From the IMG/VR virus record IMGVR_UViG_3300050015_000276, positions 62,001 through 126,000 of that record: DNA of 64,000 nt. One strand, written 5' to 3'. The notes beneath the pieces were generated by a model. The model was given only the letters and a program-made list of their open reading frames with translations. It did no database searches and was not told the DNA's origin. Shown piece after piece: positions 1 through 6,207 of the stretch. Each line of letters opens with the position of its first letter. Position 1 is the stretch's first letter. Both the position numbers and the translations under genes were made by a program. Source of the stretch: a virus.

Positions 1-3
1 ACG

Positions 4-89
4 GAAGGTCCGGCCCCAATTCGTACACCAATAAGGAGAATGTCATGAAGAATACAAACGATTTCGCCGTCAGGCGCGGCCGGACCTTC
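4..89. repeat. 12-bp inverted repeat around a small gene start
   Basis: GAAGGTCCGGCC at 4-15 is matched by its exact reverse complement at 78-89. The arms enclose the ribosome binding site (AAGGAG) and the first codons of the 33-residue ORF at 45. A folded leader could hide that start. The pairing is seen directly; a regulatory role is inference. Confidence 0.5.
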
Positions 90-146
90 ACCACGTTTTC
101 GACTTCCATAGCCGCCGCGGCCTACCAGAATGTTACGCTCGGATAG
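45..146 (+). CDS. Small hypothetical protein, 33 aa
   Basis: A short ORF starts 5 nt after a good AAGGAG ribosome binding site and ends at TAG. It is Thr/Ala/Arg rich and I do not recognise it. The same frame stays open past this TAG except for two further TAG codons (189, 219), until a TGA at 249 that lies inside the downstream terminator hairpin. Other genes here use TAG as a normal stop, so I take the first TAG as the end. The alternative is a decayed 58-68 codon gene. Confidence 0.4.
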   Translation: MKNTNDFAVRRGRTFTTFSTSIAAAAYQNVTLG

Positions 147-233
147 GTCCTGATGGTCCGGACCGCATCGGGTTGGAAGAACCTGTTCTAGAAGTCCAAG
201 TTTGTGGTTGCCGGGAGGTAGACATCCATAGTG

Positions 234-268
234 AATGGAGGCTGGCTCTGAACCCCAGCCTCCATTTT
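234..268 (+). terminator. Rho-independent terminator
   Basis: The 10-bp stem TGGAGGCTGG/CCAGCCTCCA with a 9-nt loop is followed by TTTT. It lies directly downstream of the small gene at 45. Confidence 0.75.
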
Positions 269-342
269 CCGGTCTATAACTCACTTATCATAACGGGACC
301 TTGGCGATCTAATAGCCAACGATCTAATAGCATGTATACTAC

Positions 343-371
343 TTGACAATCCATATACATTCTGATACACT
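343..371 (+). promoter_or_regulatory. Sigma70-type promoter, leaderless
   Basis: TTGACA, 17 bp, then TGA-TACACT (extended -10). Only 6 nt separate the -10 box from the ATG at 378, so transcription should start at or next to the start codon. No Shine-Dalgarno sequence fits in that space. Confidence 0.75.
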
Positions 372-377
372 TACCCT

Positions 378-581
378 ATGATCGACATGCAGAATTTCAT
401 GAAAAGGCCAGACTCCTTCGACATGAAGATTGCTATGGTCAATGGAAGTCCGGTCTGTATATTCCGGGATTGCCATTTGGACAAGCCAGGTATGGAGATG
501 GTTTTCCCGAATGCTCCAGTTGTCACGTCTCCATTGGATGCCTGGGACCTGGCACTCCGTGAAGATGAGGATAAGTATTAG
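378..581 (+). CDS. Hypothetical protein, 67 aa
   Basis: Unrecognised small soluble protein of mixed composition. The first ATG follows the promoter -10 box by 6 nt, so the message is probably leaderless; a second ATG lies three codons in. It is the first gene of a rightward run of three small ORFs (378, 584, 774), and its TAG stop lies 2 nt before the next ATG. Confidence 0.55.
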   Translation: MIDMQNFMKRPDSFDMKIAMVNGSPVCIFRDCHLDKPGMEMVFPNAPVVTSPLDAWDLALREDEDKY

Positions 582-583
582 CC

Positions 584-754
584 ATGGAGCGAAAATACTA
601 TATTCCGTTTGTCATGGAGGTGACAGTGGTATCCAGGCCTCCAATGCCTTGGGCTTTGCTCTATGATGGAAAAGAATCCACCAATCTGGAAATCTTACCT
701 GGAGGCCTGTTTCTAATAGGCCTATTGGTCTCCGTATGGATATCATCTCCATAA
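584..754 (+). CDS. Small protein with C-terminal membrane segment, 56 aa
   Basis: The ORF runs from ATG 584 to TAA 752-754. The N-terminal 38 residues are polar. The C-terminus is a hydrophobic stretch (GGLFLIGLLVSVWI) that could span a membrane. It is coupled to the gene at 378 by a 2-nt gap. No family is recognised. Tail-anchored phage peptides of this size often act on host membranes, but nothing here shows that. Confidence 0.45.
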   Translation: MERKYYIPFVMEVTVVSRPPMPWALLYDGKESTNLEILPGGLFLIGLLVSVWISSP

Positions 755-773
755 GGAGATGGAAGGATGCGTT

Positions 774-851
774 ATGATAAGAGTATCTAATAGAATGGAA
801 GGATCTGTTATGGTAACAAATGGAACTAATAGCCACATGCTTTGCTTATGA
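774..851 (+). CDS. Very small ORF, 25 aa (doubtful)
   Basis: ATG lies 6 nt after GGAAGG and the ORF runs 25 codons to TGA. It is mentioned because its start has a plausible ribosome binding site and it follows the 56-residue ORF. The sequence contains near-repeats (ATGGAAGGAT, CTAATAG), so it may be regulatory DNA rather than a gene. Confidence 0.2.
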   Translation: MIRVSNRMEGSVMVTNGTNSHMLCL

Positions 852-867
852 TAACGCGACCTTGAAC

Positions 868-902
868 CAAAGGAAACGCCCGGGCCTCGGAGGCCCGGGC
901 GT
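868..902 (-). terminator. Strong leftward terminator
   Basis: A 12-bp perfect GC-rich stem (876-887 with 891-902, loop CGG). Read leftward it is followed by TTTCCTTT. It ends the leftward transcript of the gene at 916-1356. Confidence 0.8.
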
Positions 903-915
903 CGGTCGGAGTGGA

Positions 916-1356
916 TTACTCGGTGACGGTCAGGTCGGCGACGGTCTCGGGAGCAGGCCCCTCGATCAGCTTCGGTTCGGTATTGACGGGCGGAGCGGTG
1001 CGCTTGGACTTCGCTTCGCGCTTCGGTTTCGCTTCCTTCTTGGCTTTCGGCTCGACAACGGCGACGGCAGCCTTGGAGGCAGACGCGGCGAGCTTGAACA
1101 CGGACAGGTTGTAGATGCCCGGGGTGTTTTTGACTTTCGCCGACAGGTTGCGCCCGATGAAATACGGCATATATTTCTTGCCCCGGAGGGACTGGTTGGC
1201 GGTGATCAATTGCTTGGAGGACAGCTTGGTCTCGCCCTTGTGGAACGCGATGATATCCTGAATGATCTTGAACTGGTCGGTGGATAGCGCGTACCCGCGG
1301 AATAGCGTGTGCGGAGTCCCCTTCTCAGTCGTCCCGTCGATAATCTTGAAAGACAT
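916..1356 (-). CDS. Lys/Ala-rich-tailed small-domain protein, 146 aa
   Basis: Hypothetical phage protein in two parts. Residues 1-85 form a compact domain with the pattern LSSKQLITANQSLRGKKY...IGRNL...GIYNLSVF. Residues 90-146 are an Ala/Lys/Pro-rich basic, probably disordered tail. The same layout is seen in the 150-residue protein at 60484: a domain ending in PxWxxxNLxxxxxxGxYxLSVL, then a Lys/Ala/Pro tail. The N-terminus of the CobS-like ATPase at 60962 also carries the domain, so I infer one shared family. It has its own leftward promoter (1405-1432), ribosome binding site GAGGAGAA and terminator, and is a single-gene unit. A nucleic-acid-binding role would fit the tail but is unproven. 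Confidence 0.75.
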   Translation of the reverse strand: MSFKIIDGTTEKGTPHTLFRGYALSTDQFKIIQDIIAFHKGETKLSSKQLITANQSLRGKKYMPYFIGRNLSAKVKNTPGIYNLSVFKLAASASKAAVAVVEPKAKKEAKPKREAKSKRTAPPVNTEPKLIEGPAPETVADLTVTE

Positions 1357-1404
1357 GTGTTTAATTCTCCTCTGTTTTCGTTTGTACTGTTTCAGTACTC
1401 TATA

Positions 1405-1432
1405 AGTGTATCAAATGCGGGGACGTGGTCAA
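1405..1432 (-). promoter_or_regulatory. Sigma70-type promoter, leftward
   Basis: Read leftward: TTGACC, 16 bp, TGA-TACACT. It drives the gene at 916-1356. Unlike many promoters in this window it leaves a leader of about 40 nt with a normal Shine-Dalgarno sequence. Confidence 0.7.
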
Positions 1433-1621
1433 GCGTTTTTGGTAAGAAAAAGGCGAAGCCGAAGCGAAAGCCGCATTAAAGTATTTTAATGTTAAAAAGC
1501 TTGACATTCCATCGGTTCTATTGCGCAAGCTTGCGTTATCTGTTTCCTTTTCCAAGCTTGCGTTATCATAAGCGAAGCTTGCGCTGCCAAGGTCACGTTA
1601 TCATAAGCGAAGCTTGGAACC

Positions 1622-1650
1622 AAAGGAAAGGGGGATCCTTTTGATCCCCC
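1622..1650 (-). terminator. Leftward terminator
   Basis: GGGGGATC/GATCCCCC stem (1630-1650). Leftward it is followed by TTTCCTTT. It closes the leftward small-gene run that ends at 1668. Confidence 0.7.
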
Positions 1651-1667
1651 GATCCGTTTCTATTAGG

Positions 1668-1853
1668 TCAGGCGTCCTTGAGACCCCAATACCACTCCCG
1701 ATCTATTAGTTCCTTGCGGAGTGTAACCAGCCGCGCTATTAGAGCGGCCCGCGTTTCAGGGTCCGTGACACTCTGCAAGCGGTACTCGGTCAGGCAGATA
1801 TCGCTTTTGATCCCCGAGGTTCGAACCTCATTGATTGAATCCAAAAAACTCAT
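1668..1853 (-). CDS. Hypothetical protein, 61 aa
   Basis: The start (MSFLDSIN) is chosen because AGGAGGG lies 6 nt upstream; a longer in-frame extension overlaps other small genes and lacks a binding site. The protein is helical and charged, ending in a Trp-rich WYWGLKDA. Its ATG overlaps the TGA of the preceding 38-residue ORF (ATGA), so the two are translationally coupled. No family recognised. Confidence 0.55.
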   Translation of the reverse strand: MSFLDSINEVRTSGIKSDICLTEYRLQSVTDPETRAALIARLVTLRKELIDREWYWGLKDA

Positions 1854-1966
1854 GAGGCCCTCCTGATTACTGCGGGTTCTATTGACCGGACCAGAACTGC
1901 GGGTCCATGGATGGGCCGCGCGGGCAGGTGCACCCAGAAGCATAGCAGTACTATTAGAACCTGCAC
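1850..1966 (-). CDS. Small protein with hydrophobic N-terminus, GTG start, 38 aa
   Basis: GTG start preceded by GGAGGTG at a good distance. The first 12 residues (MQVLIVLLCFWV) are hydrophobic like a signal or anchor, and the rest is Pro/Arg-rich. It overlaps the end of the 28-residue gene upstream and the start of the 61-residue gene downstream. A short membrane peptide followed by a short secreted peptide recalls lysis or spanin pairs, but there is no lipobox and no sequence match that I can name. Confidence 0.35.
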   Translation of the reverse strand: MQVLIVLLCFWVHLPARPIHGPAVLVRSIEPAVIRRAS

Positions 1967-2040
1967 TTTTCACCTCCAAAGACCACTGATATTAGCAGCC
2001 CAATAGCCAACACACCAAGGACGAGGACTTGCGTATTCAT
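1954..2040 (-). CDS. Single-span membrane peptide, 28 aa
   Basis: ATG follows GGGAGAAACC. Residues 4-21 are continuously hydrophobic (VLVLGVLAIGLLISVVF), followed by a short basic tail. It is first of three overlapping leftward small genes (2040 to 1668). Function unknown. Confidence 0.45.
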   Translation of the reverse strand: MNTQVLVLGVLAIGLLISVVFGGEKCRF

Positions 2041-2105
2041 TGGTTTCTCCCGACACTATCGTGTTTCGGCTGGGGACCACCCAGCCTCATCGGGGGAGGC
2101 GGCCC

Positions 2106-2474
2106 CTATCGGGCCGCTTCTAGCTGCGCTTTCGCCTTCGCTTCGATCATGCGGACTAGCTGTTTACGGTATTTCCCGATTGTTATCACGGGGGTCTTCC
2201 CGCGATGCCAAGGACGGCGGGCCTCTGCAAGCTGGTCTACTGAGAGGTGAGTCCCACTCATGATTTGACGCGCATATTGCCCGAATAGCTTAGCATCGGC
2301 TTGTTGCATTCCCTTGTCATTGTCATCGATAGTGACGCCCGCTGCGCGTTCTAGTTCAGTCTGGCGCTTGTAGAGTGCAACAATGCTTTGTTCGACCCAC
2401 GAATCAGATGTTTCGAGCATATACAGGACCTTGTCGGGGGTCCAGTCTGTCAGTTTGTTGTAGTTGACGTACAT
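2106..2474 (-). CDS. Conserved phage small-domain protein, 122 aa
   Basis: It contains a pattern I know from many phage proteins of unknown function: VALYKRQTELE near residue 35, DAKLFGQYARQIMSGTHLSVDQLAEAR at about 60-86, then a K/R-rich KYRKQL. In other phages this module sits at the N-terminus of nucleic-acid enzymes. The start follows AAGGAGAG, which itself contains the stop of the upstream 36-residue gene, so the pair is coupled. GC-rich hairpins just past its end (2048-2066 and 2100-2118) may attenuate transcription into the next small genes. Confidence 0.7.
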   Translation of the reverse strand: MYVNYNKLTDWTPDKVLYMLETSDSWVEQSIVALYKRQTELERAAGVTIDDNDKGMQQADAKLFGQYARQIMSGTHLSVDQLAEARRPWHRGKTPVITIGKYRKQLVRMIEAKAKAQLEAAR

Positions 2475-2486
2475 TGTGTTCTCTCC

Positions 2487-2597
2487 TTACTCGCACACTT
2501 CAAGAGAATTGTCATTCAAAAATTCAATGACGTAACCGGCCAATGCGATATCATCGAGTACATTATCGGCTGTGTGTTCGAGCATGAATTGTTTCAT
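2487..2597 (-). CDS. Acidic small protein, 36 aa
   Basis: ATG lies 12 nt after the -10 box of a clear leftward promoter. The product is acidic and helical (DNVLDDIALAGYVIEFLND) and ends CE. Its TAA lies within the ribosome binding site of the 122-residue gene. No family recognised; its position as first gene behind a possible operator suggests an early regulator. Confidence 0.5.
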   Translation of the reverse strand: MKQFMLEHTADNVLDDIALAGYVIEFLNDNSLEVCE

Positions 2598-2601
2598 GTG
2601 A

Positions 2602-2637
2602 CTAGAACAATTCTAGCACAAGCTCGCGTTATGTCAA
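2602..2637 (-). promoter_or_regulatory. Leftward promoter with inverted repeat over the -10
   Basis: Read leftward: TTGACA (2632-2637), 16 bp, TGC-TAGAAT (2610-2615). The -10 box lies inside the inverted repeat CTAGAA-CAA-TTCTAG (2602-2616), a plausible repressor site. The promoter is seen directly; the operator is inferred. Confidence 0.65.
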
Positions 2638-3065
2638 CACATTTTTCACTTTATTTGACAAAGTGGAAAATAAAAGCGAACAAAAAGCGAAACTAGTGTT
2701 TGCTGCGATTTGTAGACGTTTTAACACGTATTTAAGCTTTTTGCGCTATGACGTACTAGCTCGTTCTGGGCGATCGATCCTAGACGTGTTTCTGCGCGAT
2801 TAACGAGCATTTGTAGCAGCGTACGCGTACGTGTGTTTTGAGAGTCTGCAAGAGTATAGTATACACTTGTTACGGGGTGTATGGGGTGTATAATGGCAGT
2901 GTTATGCATATATTGCATTTTGCGATGTGGGGCGTTAACGGCATAATATGCATAATATACCCCCGTCAAATACGTCCTGGCGACTTTAGATACTATCAGT
3001 AAACTTCAAGTACAGTAGTACGTGTTATCGGACTTTCATATCCAAAAAATTTTTCTGGGTTTTAA
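2638..3065. other. No confident gene
   Basis: An open frame of 82 codons on the minus strand (2721-2969) begins with TTG, has no binding site and has an odd composition, so I do not call it. The stretch is rich in ACGT-type palindromes and near-repeats of TATGCATAATAT around 2900-2960. A TGTATAAT box (2886-2893, +) lacks a clear -35. It may be regulatory. Confidence 0.4.
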
Positions 3066-3125
3066 TCATCTATCGAGGCCTCGAATTAAGAACACTACAA
3101 TAATTACAATAAAAAGTATTACCAT
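3066..3125 (-). CDS. Tiny membrane peptide, 19 aa
   Basis: MVILFIVIIVVFLIRGLDR: one hydrophobic span with a positive end. It is third in a leftward row of three tiny membrane peptides with gaps of 7 nt or less. No clear ribosome binding site, so confidence is limited. Confidence 0.35.
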   Translation of the reverse strand: MVILFIVIIVVFLIRGLDR

Positions 3126-3132
3126 AATTTTC

Positions 3133-3273
3133 TTATCTGAAAAATTTTTGGAACCAAAAAGCTCTAAAACAAGGCCAATATTTACCTTTACTACCTTTAA
3201 AGTCCCATCCAGGATTAATGGCAATCATTAACAATAAAGGTATACAATTTAAAATAAAAATAAAGTTTTTCAT
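3133..3273 (-). CDS. Small membrane protein, 46 aa
   Basis: Residues 3-19 form a membrane span (NFIFILNCIPLLLMIAI). The tail is aromatic and basic (GWDFKGSKGKYWPCFRAFW). Its ATG lies 1 nt past the TAA of the 23-residue peptide (TAATATG). Function unknown. Confidence 0.45.
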   Translation of the reverse strand: MKNFIFILNCIPLLLMIAINPGWDFKGSKGKYWPCFRAFWFQKFFR

Positions 3274-3274
3274 A

Positions 3275-3346
3275 TTAGGAAAATAAAATTTTAATAATTG
3301 AGAGCACTATTATTAAAAAACACAATACAAATAAAATATCAAACAT
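3275..3346 (-). CDS. Tiny membrane peptide, 23 aa
   Basis: Almost entirely hydrophobic (FDILFVLCFLIIVLSIIKILF). Its ATG overlaps the TGA of the broken gene upstream (ATGTTTGA), which supports translation as part of that operon. Confidence 0.4.
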   Translation of the reverse strand: MFDILFVLCFLIIVLSIIKILFS

Positions 3347-3565
3347 ATATTCCATTAAAACCAGTTTGGAAATTTTTTTCCCAATATCGATTTTCTATTA
3401 GCTTTTTAGCATCACAGAAATAAGGACTGAGTTCCATACCAGATGCGTCGAACCAACACTCACCTAGATTCTGTATACCGAAACCACCCAACACATCGAA
3501 TCAACTTCAACTCCATTTACTACAAAATAATTAATACCACCATCTGTTATCCATTCATAATTCAT
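3339..3565 (-). pseudogene. Small gene broken by a one-base shift
   Basis: The first 25 codons (MNYEWITDGGINYFVVNGVE) are in one frame. From about 3495 the coding frame changes and continues (GGFGIQNLGECWFDASGMEL...) to TGA at 3339-3341. The total length is 3n-1, so adding one base restores a protein of about 75 aa with WFDASG and YWEKNF motifs. Either a true frameshift mutation or a sequencing deletion. No family recognised. Confidence 0.5.
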
Positions 3566-3632
3566 TTGCTTTACCTTTTCGTATCTTCATAATAGCATCA
3601 AGACAATAAAATAGCTATCATACAGAATCCTT

Positions 3633-3790
3633 TTAATATGTCATCGAATGCCATTCATCAATTTCCTGTAAAAGAGATGCAATCTTTCCAATCAAATCTC
3701 TACCTGTGTACTTACCAAGAATTTGGCGGCCGACTCGGCATACTCTTCTGGAATATCTACCCAGACAGTTCCATCTTTTAGAAACATCAT
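3633..3790 (-). pseudogene. Small gene broken by a one-base shift
   Basis: It begins ATGATG overlapping the stop of the upstream 70-residue gene (MMFLKDGTVWVDIPEEY). At about 3722 (AAATTCTTGG) the frame shifts. The other frame reads LGKYTGRDLIGKIASLLQEI to a TAA at 3633-3635. Length is 3n-1; one extra base restores a 52-residue helical protein. It has the same defect type as its neighbour at 3339. Confidence 0.5.
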
Positions 3791-3999
3791 AGAACACCAA
3801 AACTCGTACAACCAGTAGTACATAGATAACGTGGCCACTCTATCAATTCCATCTCGTCATCCGTCTTTTCTGAAATATCATCCGTACGATGGATTTCAAC
3901 ACAAGGTTCATCAGTTGTAAACGTAACCTCAATTTCTAGATCTCTTGCAGCGGCGTTTGCGCGCCGTAAAAATTCGTCATAACGTTCTTGTATGCTCAT
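3787..3999 (-). CDS. Small acidic protein, paralogue of the gene at 57874
   Basis: The N-terminus (MSIQERYDEFLRRANAAARD) aligns without gaps to the protein at 57874 (MTVKERYEEWLRRANKIAED). Both continue with LEIEV/I-x-FT and differ afterwards. So an amphipathic N-terminal helix of about 30 residues is shared by two small proteins 54 kb apart. Its ATG overlaps the TAA of the upstream gene (TAATG). Function unknown. Confidence 0.65.
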   Translation of the reverse strand: MSIQERYDEFLRRANAAARDLEIEVTFTTDEPCVEIHRTDDISEKTDDEMELIEWPRYLCTTGCTSFGVL

Positions 4000-4433
4000 T
4001 ATTCCTCCATTAATATGTCTAGTTGCCGAACCAAAAGGTCCTGAACCAGTTTCATGTCTTCTACAGCCTTCACTAATGTTTCAAATTCGGCCACGGTAAT
4101 GAATTTACTCTTTCTATACTTTTCTGCACTATCAGTTTTGTCCTTTTCAAGTCTTTCATCTGCTATTTTCTGTAATCCGGGAGATAATGGACGCCAAAGT
4201 AACACCTTACTAAATTCTCCTGTAAACTTAATACCACTTACTGCACTCCATGACGTGTCCCATTTACCAATAACAAAGAGAGGATAATGTTGGTAATTCA
4301 TTAATGATTCTACAAAATCAACATTCCATTCACGTATACCGGTAAATATATTTTCTCTACCAAACCGGTCTGGATATACAACAGTTGCTTCTGTACCATC
4401 CATCATTACTATTGTAAAATTCGTATCCATCAT
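3999..4433 (-). CDS. Hypothetical protein, 144 aa
   Basis: The N-terminal half looks like a beta-rich domain (VMMDGTEATVVYPDRFG). Residues 90-144 are strongly helical and charged, possibly a coiled coil. It is coupled to both neighbours, with a 1-nt gap upstream and overlap downstream. No recognised family. Confidence 0.6.
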   Translation of the reverse strand: MMDTNFTIVMMDGTEATVVYPDRFGRENIFTGIREWNVDFVESLMNYQHYPLFVIGKWDTSWSAVSGIKFTGEFSKVLLWRPLSPGLQKIADERLEKDKTDSAEKYRKSKFITVAEFETLVKAVEDMKLVQDLLVRQLDILMEE

Positions 4434-4434
4434 A

Positions 4435-4824
4435 TTACCAACTCACCTGAAAAATCCATTCCGTATAAGCATCACGGCTATAGGCGAAACCGTCATCGAC
4501 TGATCCGGAATAGGCATCATGGTAAATTACTTCTGTTGGAGATGTCCAAAATCCTCTTCCAACAAGAATATTTTTGACTAAATTGGAAGTAATTTGGGAA
4601 ACAGTTGTTGAAATTTTACATGAACGTTTATTTTGATTAATCGCTTTTGGTAACCATTCATCGTTAAATTGTTTCGTTATAAAAATAACAGCATCTACTC
4701 TAATATATCTTTTGTGTTTTTCTTTTTCAATACGCTCTTTTTCGGCGGCAAGTTCTTTTTTATTTTTATTTTTCAAAGCCACTTTGTCAGATAATTCTTT
4801 CGCTTCTATTGCTGTCATGATCAT
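4435..4824 (-). CDS. Hypothetical protein, 129 aa
   Basis: First gene of the leftward operon behind the promoter at 4902-4931, with AGGAGA before the start. Residues 8-40 are a Lys/Glu-rich helix; the rest is mixed and ends in aromatic residues. No known domain recognised. Confidence 0.6.
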   Translation of the reverse strand: MIMTAIEAKELSDKVALKNKNKKELAAEKERIEKEKHKRYIRVDAVIFITKQFNDEWLPKAINQNKRSCKISTTVSQITSNLVKNILVGRGFWTSPTEVIYHDAYSGSVDDGFAYSRDAYTEWIFQVSW

Positions 4825-4901
4825 ATTAATCTCCTAATAAATCCTTTCAAAATAAATTTAGTTATTTTCTGAATTTCTTTGATGGTCATCATTTCAGACC
4901 T

Positions 4902-4931
4902 ATTCTATCATAGACAAATACTGTTTGTCAA
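4902..4931 (-). promoter_or_regulatory. Sigma70-type promoter, leftward
   Basis: Read leftward: TTGACA, 18 bp, TGA-TAGAAT. It precedes the operon 4824 to about 3066 by about 80 nt. Confidence 0.6.
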
Positions 4932-4942
4932 TACAAAAGACC

Positions 4943-4950
4943 CATAAATA
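4943..4950 (+). promoter_or_regulatory. Late-type promoter box CATAAATA
   Basis: CATAAATA followed by 5 nt and ATG (4956). It fits the T4 gp55 late consensus TATAAATA with the start codon at the expected transcription start. Confidence 0.5.
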
Positions 4951-4955
4951 TTAAT

Positions 4956-5120
4956 ATGATTTATGAACAACTGTGGTTACCATTTGATTTGCCACAAAGT
5001 GAGGCATTTCGAAAACAAGATAATGTTAGTACTCCTAAGGAGGTGATCTATTCTCTGGATGATATCCAGTATACGTGTCCGCGTAATGTAGAAACCACTT
5101 ATAAGGAGGACAGGTGCTAG
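4956..5120 (+). CDS. Hypothetical protein, 54 aa
   Basis: Starts 5 nt past CATAAATA and ends with tandem stops TAG TAA. The composition is ordinary for a soluble protein (MIYEQLWLPFDLP...). No Shine-Dalgarno sequence, in keeping with a leaderless late transcript. No family recognised. Confidence 0.5.
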   Translation: MIYEQLWLPFDLPQSEAFRKQDNVSTPKEVIYSLDDIQYTCPRNVETTYKEDRC

Positions 5121-5190
5121 TAAGTTAAAAATGCTAAATAGTGTTGTATGTCCAAAGATATTGGAATACTAATTTAGAAAGGATCTAAAT

Positions 5191-5454
5191 ATGTTCAGGT
5201 TTCATATAAAGCAGTACGGCCTAAAAGGCGACGGTAGTGGACCCACAGGTACACTTCCTTATCAATTGATCTTGCGTGTTGTCGGAGTTACAGAAGCCAG
5301 TCCTAAAAATGTCTGGATGAAAGACTATGACACCGTTGCAGATGCAAAAGTCGGCGCGGCCGCATTATTTGCCACAGGCACAGTTACACCTTGGGTAGAT
5401 AGTGGTAGTCCAGTTGTGGAAAGCCTAAGCGCAATTTTCACACCAACATTCTAA
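5191..5454 (+). CDS. Hypothetical protein, 87 aa
   Basis: GAAAGGATC lies before the start. A small beta-rich, Gly/Thr/Val-rich protein without membrane segments. The composition resembles small virion or decoration proteins, but I cannot name a family. It stands alone between divergent and convergent neighbours. Confidence 0.6.
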   Translation: MFRFHIKQYGLKGDGSGPTGTLPYQLILRVVGVTEASPKNVWMKDYDTVADAKVGAAALFATGTVTPWVDSGSPVVESLSAIFTPTF

Positions 5455-5464
5455 TTGCTTCATA

Positions 5465-5486
5465 GGGGCGGCTAATTAACCGCCTC
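5465..5486. terminator. Possible bidirectional terminator hairpin
   Basis: GGGGCGG/CCGCCTC stem around CTAATTAA, at the meeting point of convergent genes (5454 + and 5485 -). There is no good T-run, so the call is weak. Confidence 0.35.
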
Positions 5487-5841
5487 ACCTCCCCCTCCCA
5501 TAAGAACCTTTATTTTTCCTCATACGTATTAGTATGTCATTAGAAAGTCCTGGACAAAGTTCTTTTGGTTCTCCCCACCAGTCTGGAAGTAATGCTCTCT
5601 TATACCAATAATCTGTATTGTAAATATTAAAATTTGTCCGTAATCGATTTACAAAAGCATTATAATTGACCTGAATTTCATGTTTCTTAAACGGATGTAA
5701 TCTATGTTTACAAACTGGTCCAATCATCCTATATCTAGAATCAAAAGAATATCCATTATCACGAGTATAATTTTCTTCCCAACAATATAGACATTCTCCA
5801 AATTTGGGATGTTTTGTATTAATCGGGCCCATACTTGACAT
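5485..5841 (-). CDS. Cysteine-containing hypothetical protein, 118 aa
   Basis: CLYC near residue 17, followed by a Cys/His group (PVCKHRLHP), suggests a small zinc-binding fold in the first 55 residues. The C-terminus is basic (RMRKNKGSYGRGR). Last gene of a leftward operon of four, 1 nt after the upstream stop. Function unknown. Confidence 0.6.
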   Translation of the reverse strand: MSSMGPINTKHPKFGECLYCWEENYTRDNGYSFDSRYRMIGPVCKHRLHPFKKHEIQVNYNAFVNRLRTNFNIYNTDYWYKRALLPDWWGEPKELCPGLSNDILIRMRKNKGSYGRGR

Positions 5842-5842
5842 A

Positions 5843-6205
5843 TTAATATACCTGGTTAGTTATCAATGCTCGAATTGATTCGGCATTATGTGGCAAATCA
5901 ATACTTAAATATTTCACTGCCGCTTTTTCTACTAATTCATACTGAATTTCTGGAAACAATGCAATAGACGATGACCGTGCAATTTCTTCGAGTTGGGCGG
6001 CCTCATTTAAAATCTTCCAATACTCTTTTTCATTTTTGGTTCGGTATTCAGTATTACTCTTTCCGAGTTGATAAAATTCAAAAGAAGTTGTAACAAACAA
6101 TAAAAGTCCCCAAATGGGTGTCAACATACCAACTTGAACGGCCGACCAGATAACTACAATCGCTAGTAAAATACCAGATAATAGTGTAAGTCTAAATTTA
6201 AACAT
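5843..6205 (-). CDS. Two-span membrane protein, 120 aa
   Basis: Two hydrophobic segments at about residues 7-25 and 28-45, then a soluble Glu-rich helical domain. A hairpin membrane anchor with a cytoplasmic tail is the simplest reading. It is in an operon with the acidic 72-residue protein and the basic 57-residue protein. Family unknown. Confidence 0.6.
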   Translation of the reverse strand: MFKFRLTLLSGILLAIVVIWSAVQVGMLTPIWGLLLFVTTSFEFYQLGKSNTEYRTKNEKEYWKILNEAAQLEEIARSSSIALFPEIQYELVEKAAVKYLSIDLPHNAESIRALITNQVY

Positions 6206-6207
6206 CT

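Larger units (their letters stand above)
284..1607. repeat. Four copies of a CTTATGATAACGnGACCTTGG-like motif
   Basis: Copies lie at 284-304 (+, TTATCATAA variant), 845-864 (+), 1552-1572 (-, ending AAGCTTGG) and 1587-1607 (-). The TTATnATAA core is followed by an ACGnGACCTTGG arm. All copies are intergenic or at gene ends. The two leftward terminators (868-902 and 1622-1650) share the tail TTTCCTTTGGTTC next to a copy, so hairpin, tail and motif recur together. The stretch 1433-1629 contains only such AAGCTT/TTATCATAA repeats and no gene that I can support. Confidence 0.6.

Noticed and set aside
45-251. Possible TAG-to-Gln recoding (three in-frame TAG codons in one open frame).
   Set aside because: TAG ends several well-bounded genes here (10015, 28104, 56841, 62188), core genes show no internal TAG, and a terminator hairpin covers the end of this frame.
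2721-2969. An 82-codon minus-strand open frame.
   Set aside because: TTG start, no ribosome binding site, odd composition and no neighbour coupling; left as uncalled sequence.
3022-3231. Plus-strand 69-codon open frame.
   Set aside because: Its sequence is the complement of the tiny membrane-peptide genes and reads like a shadow frame.
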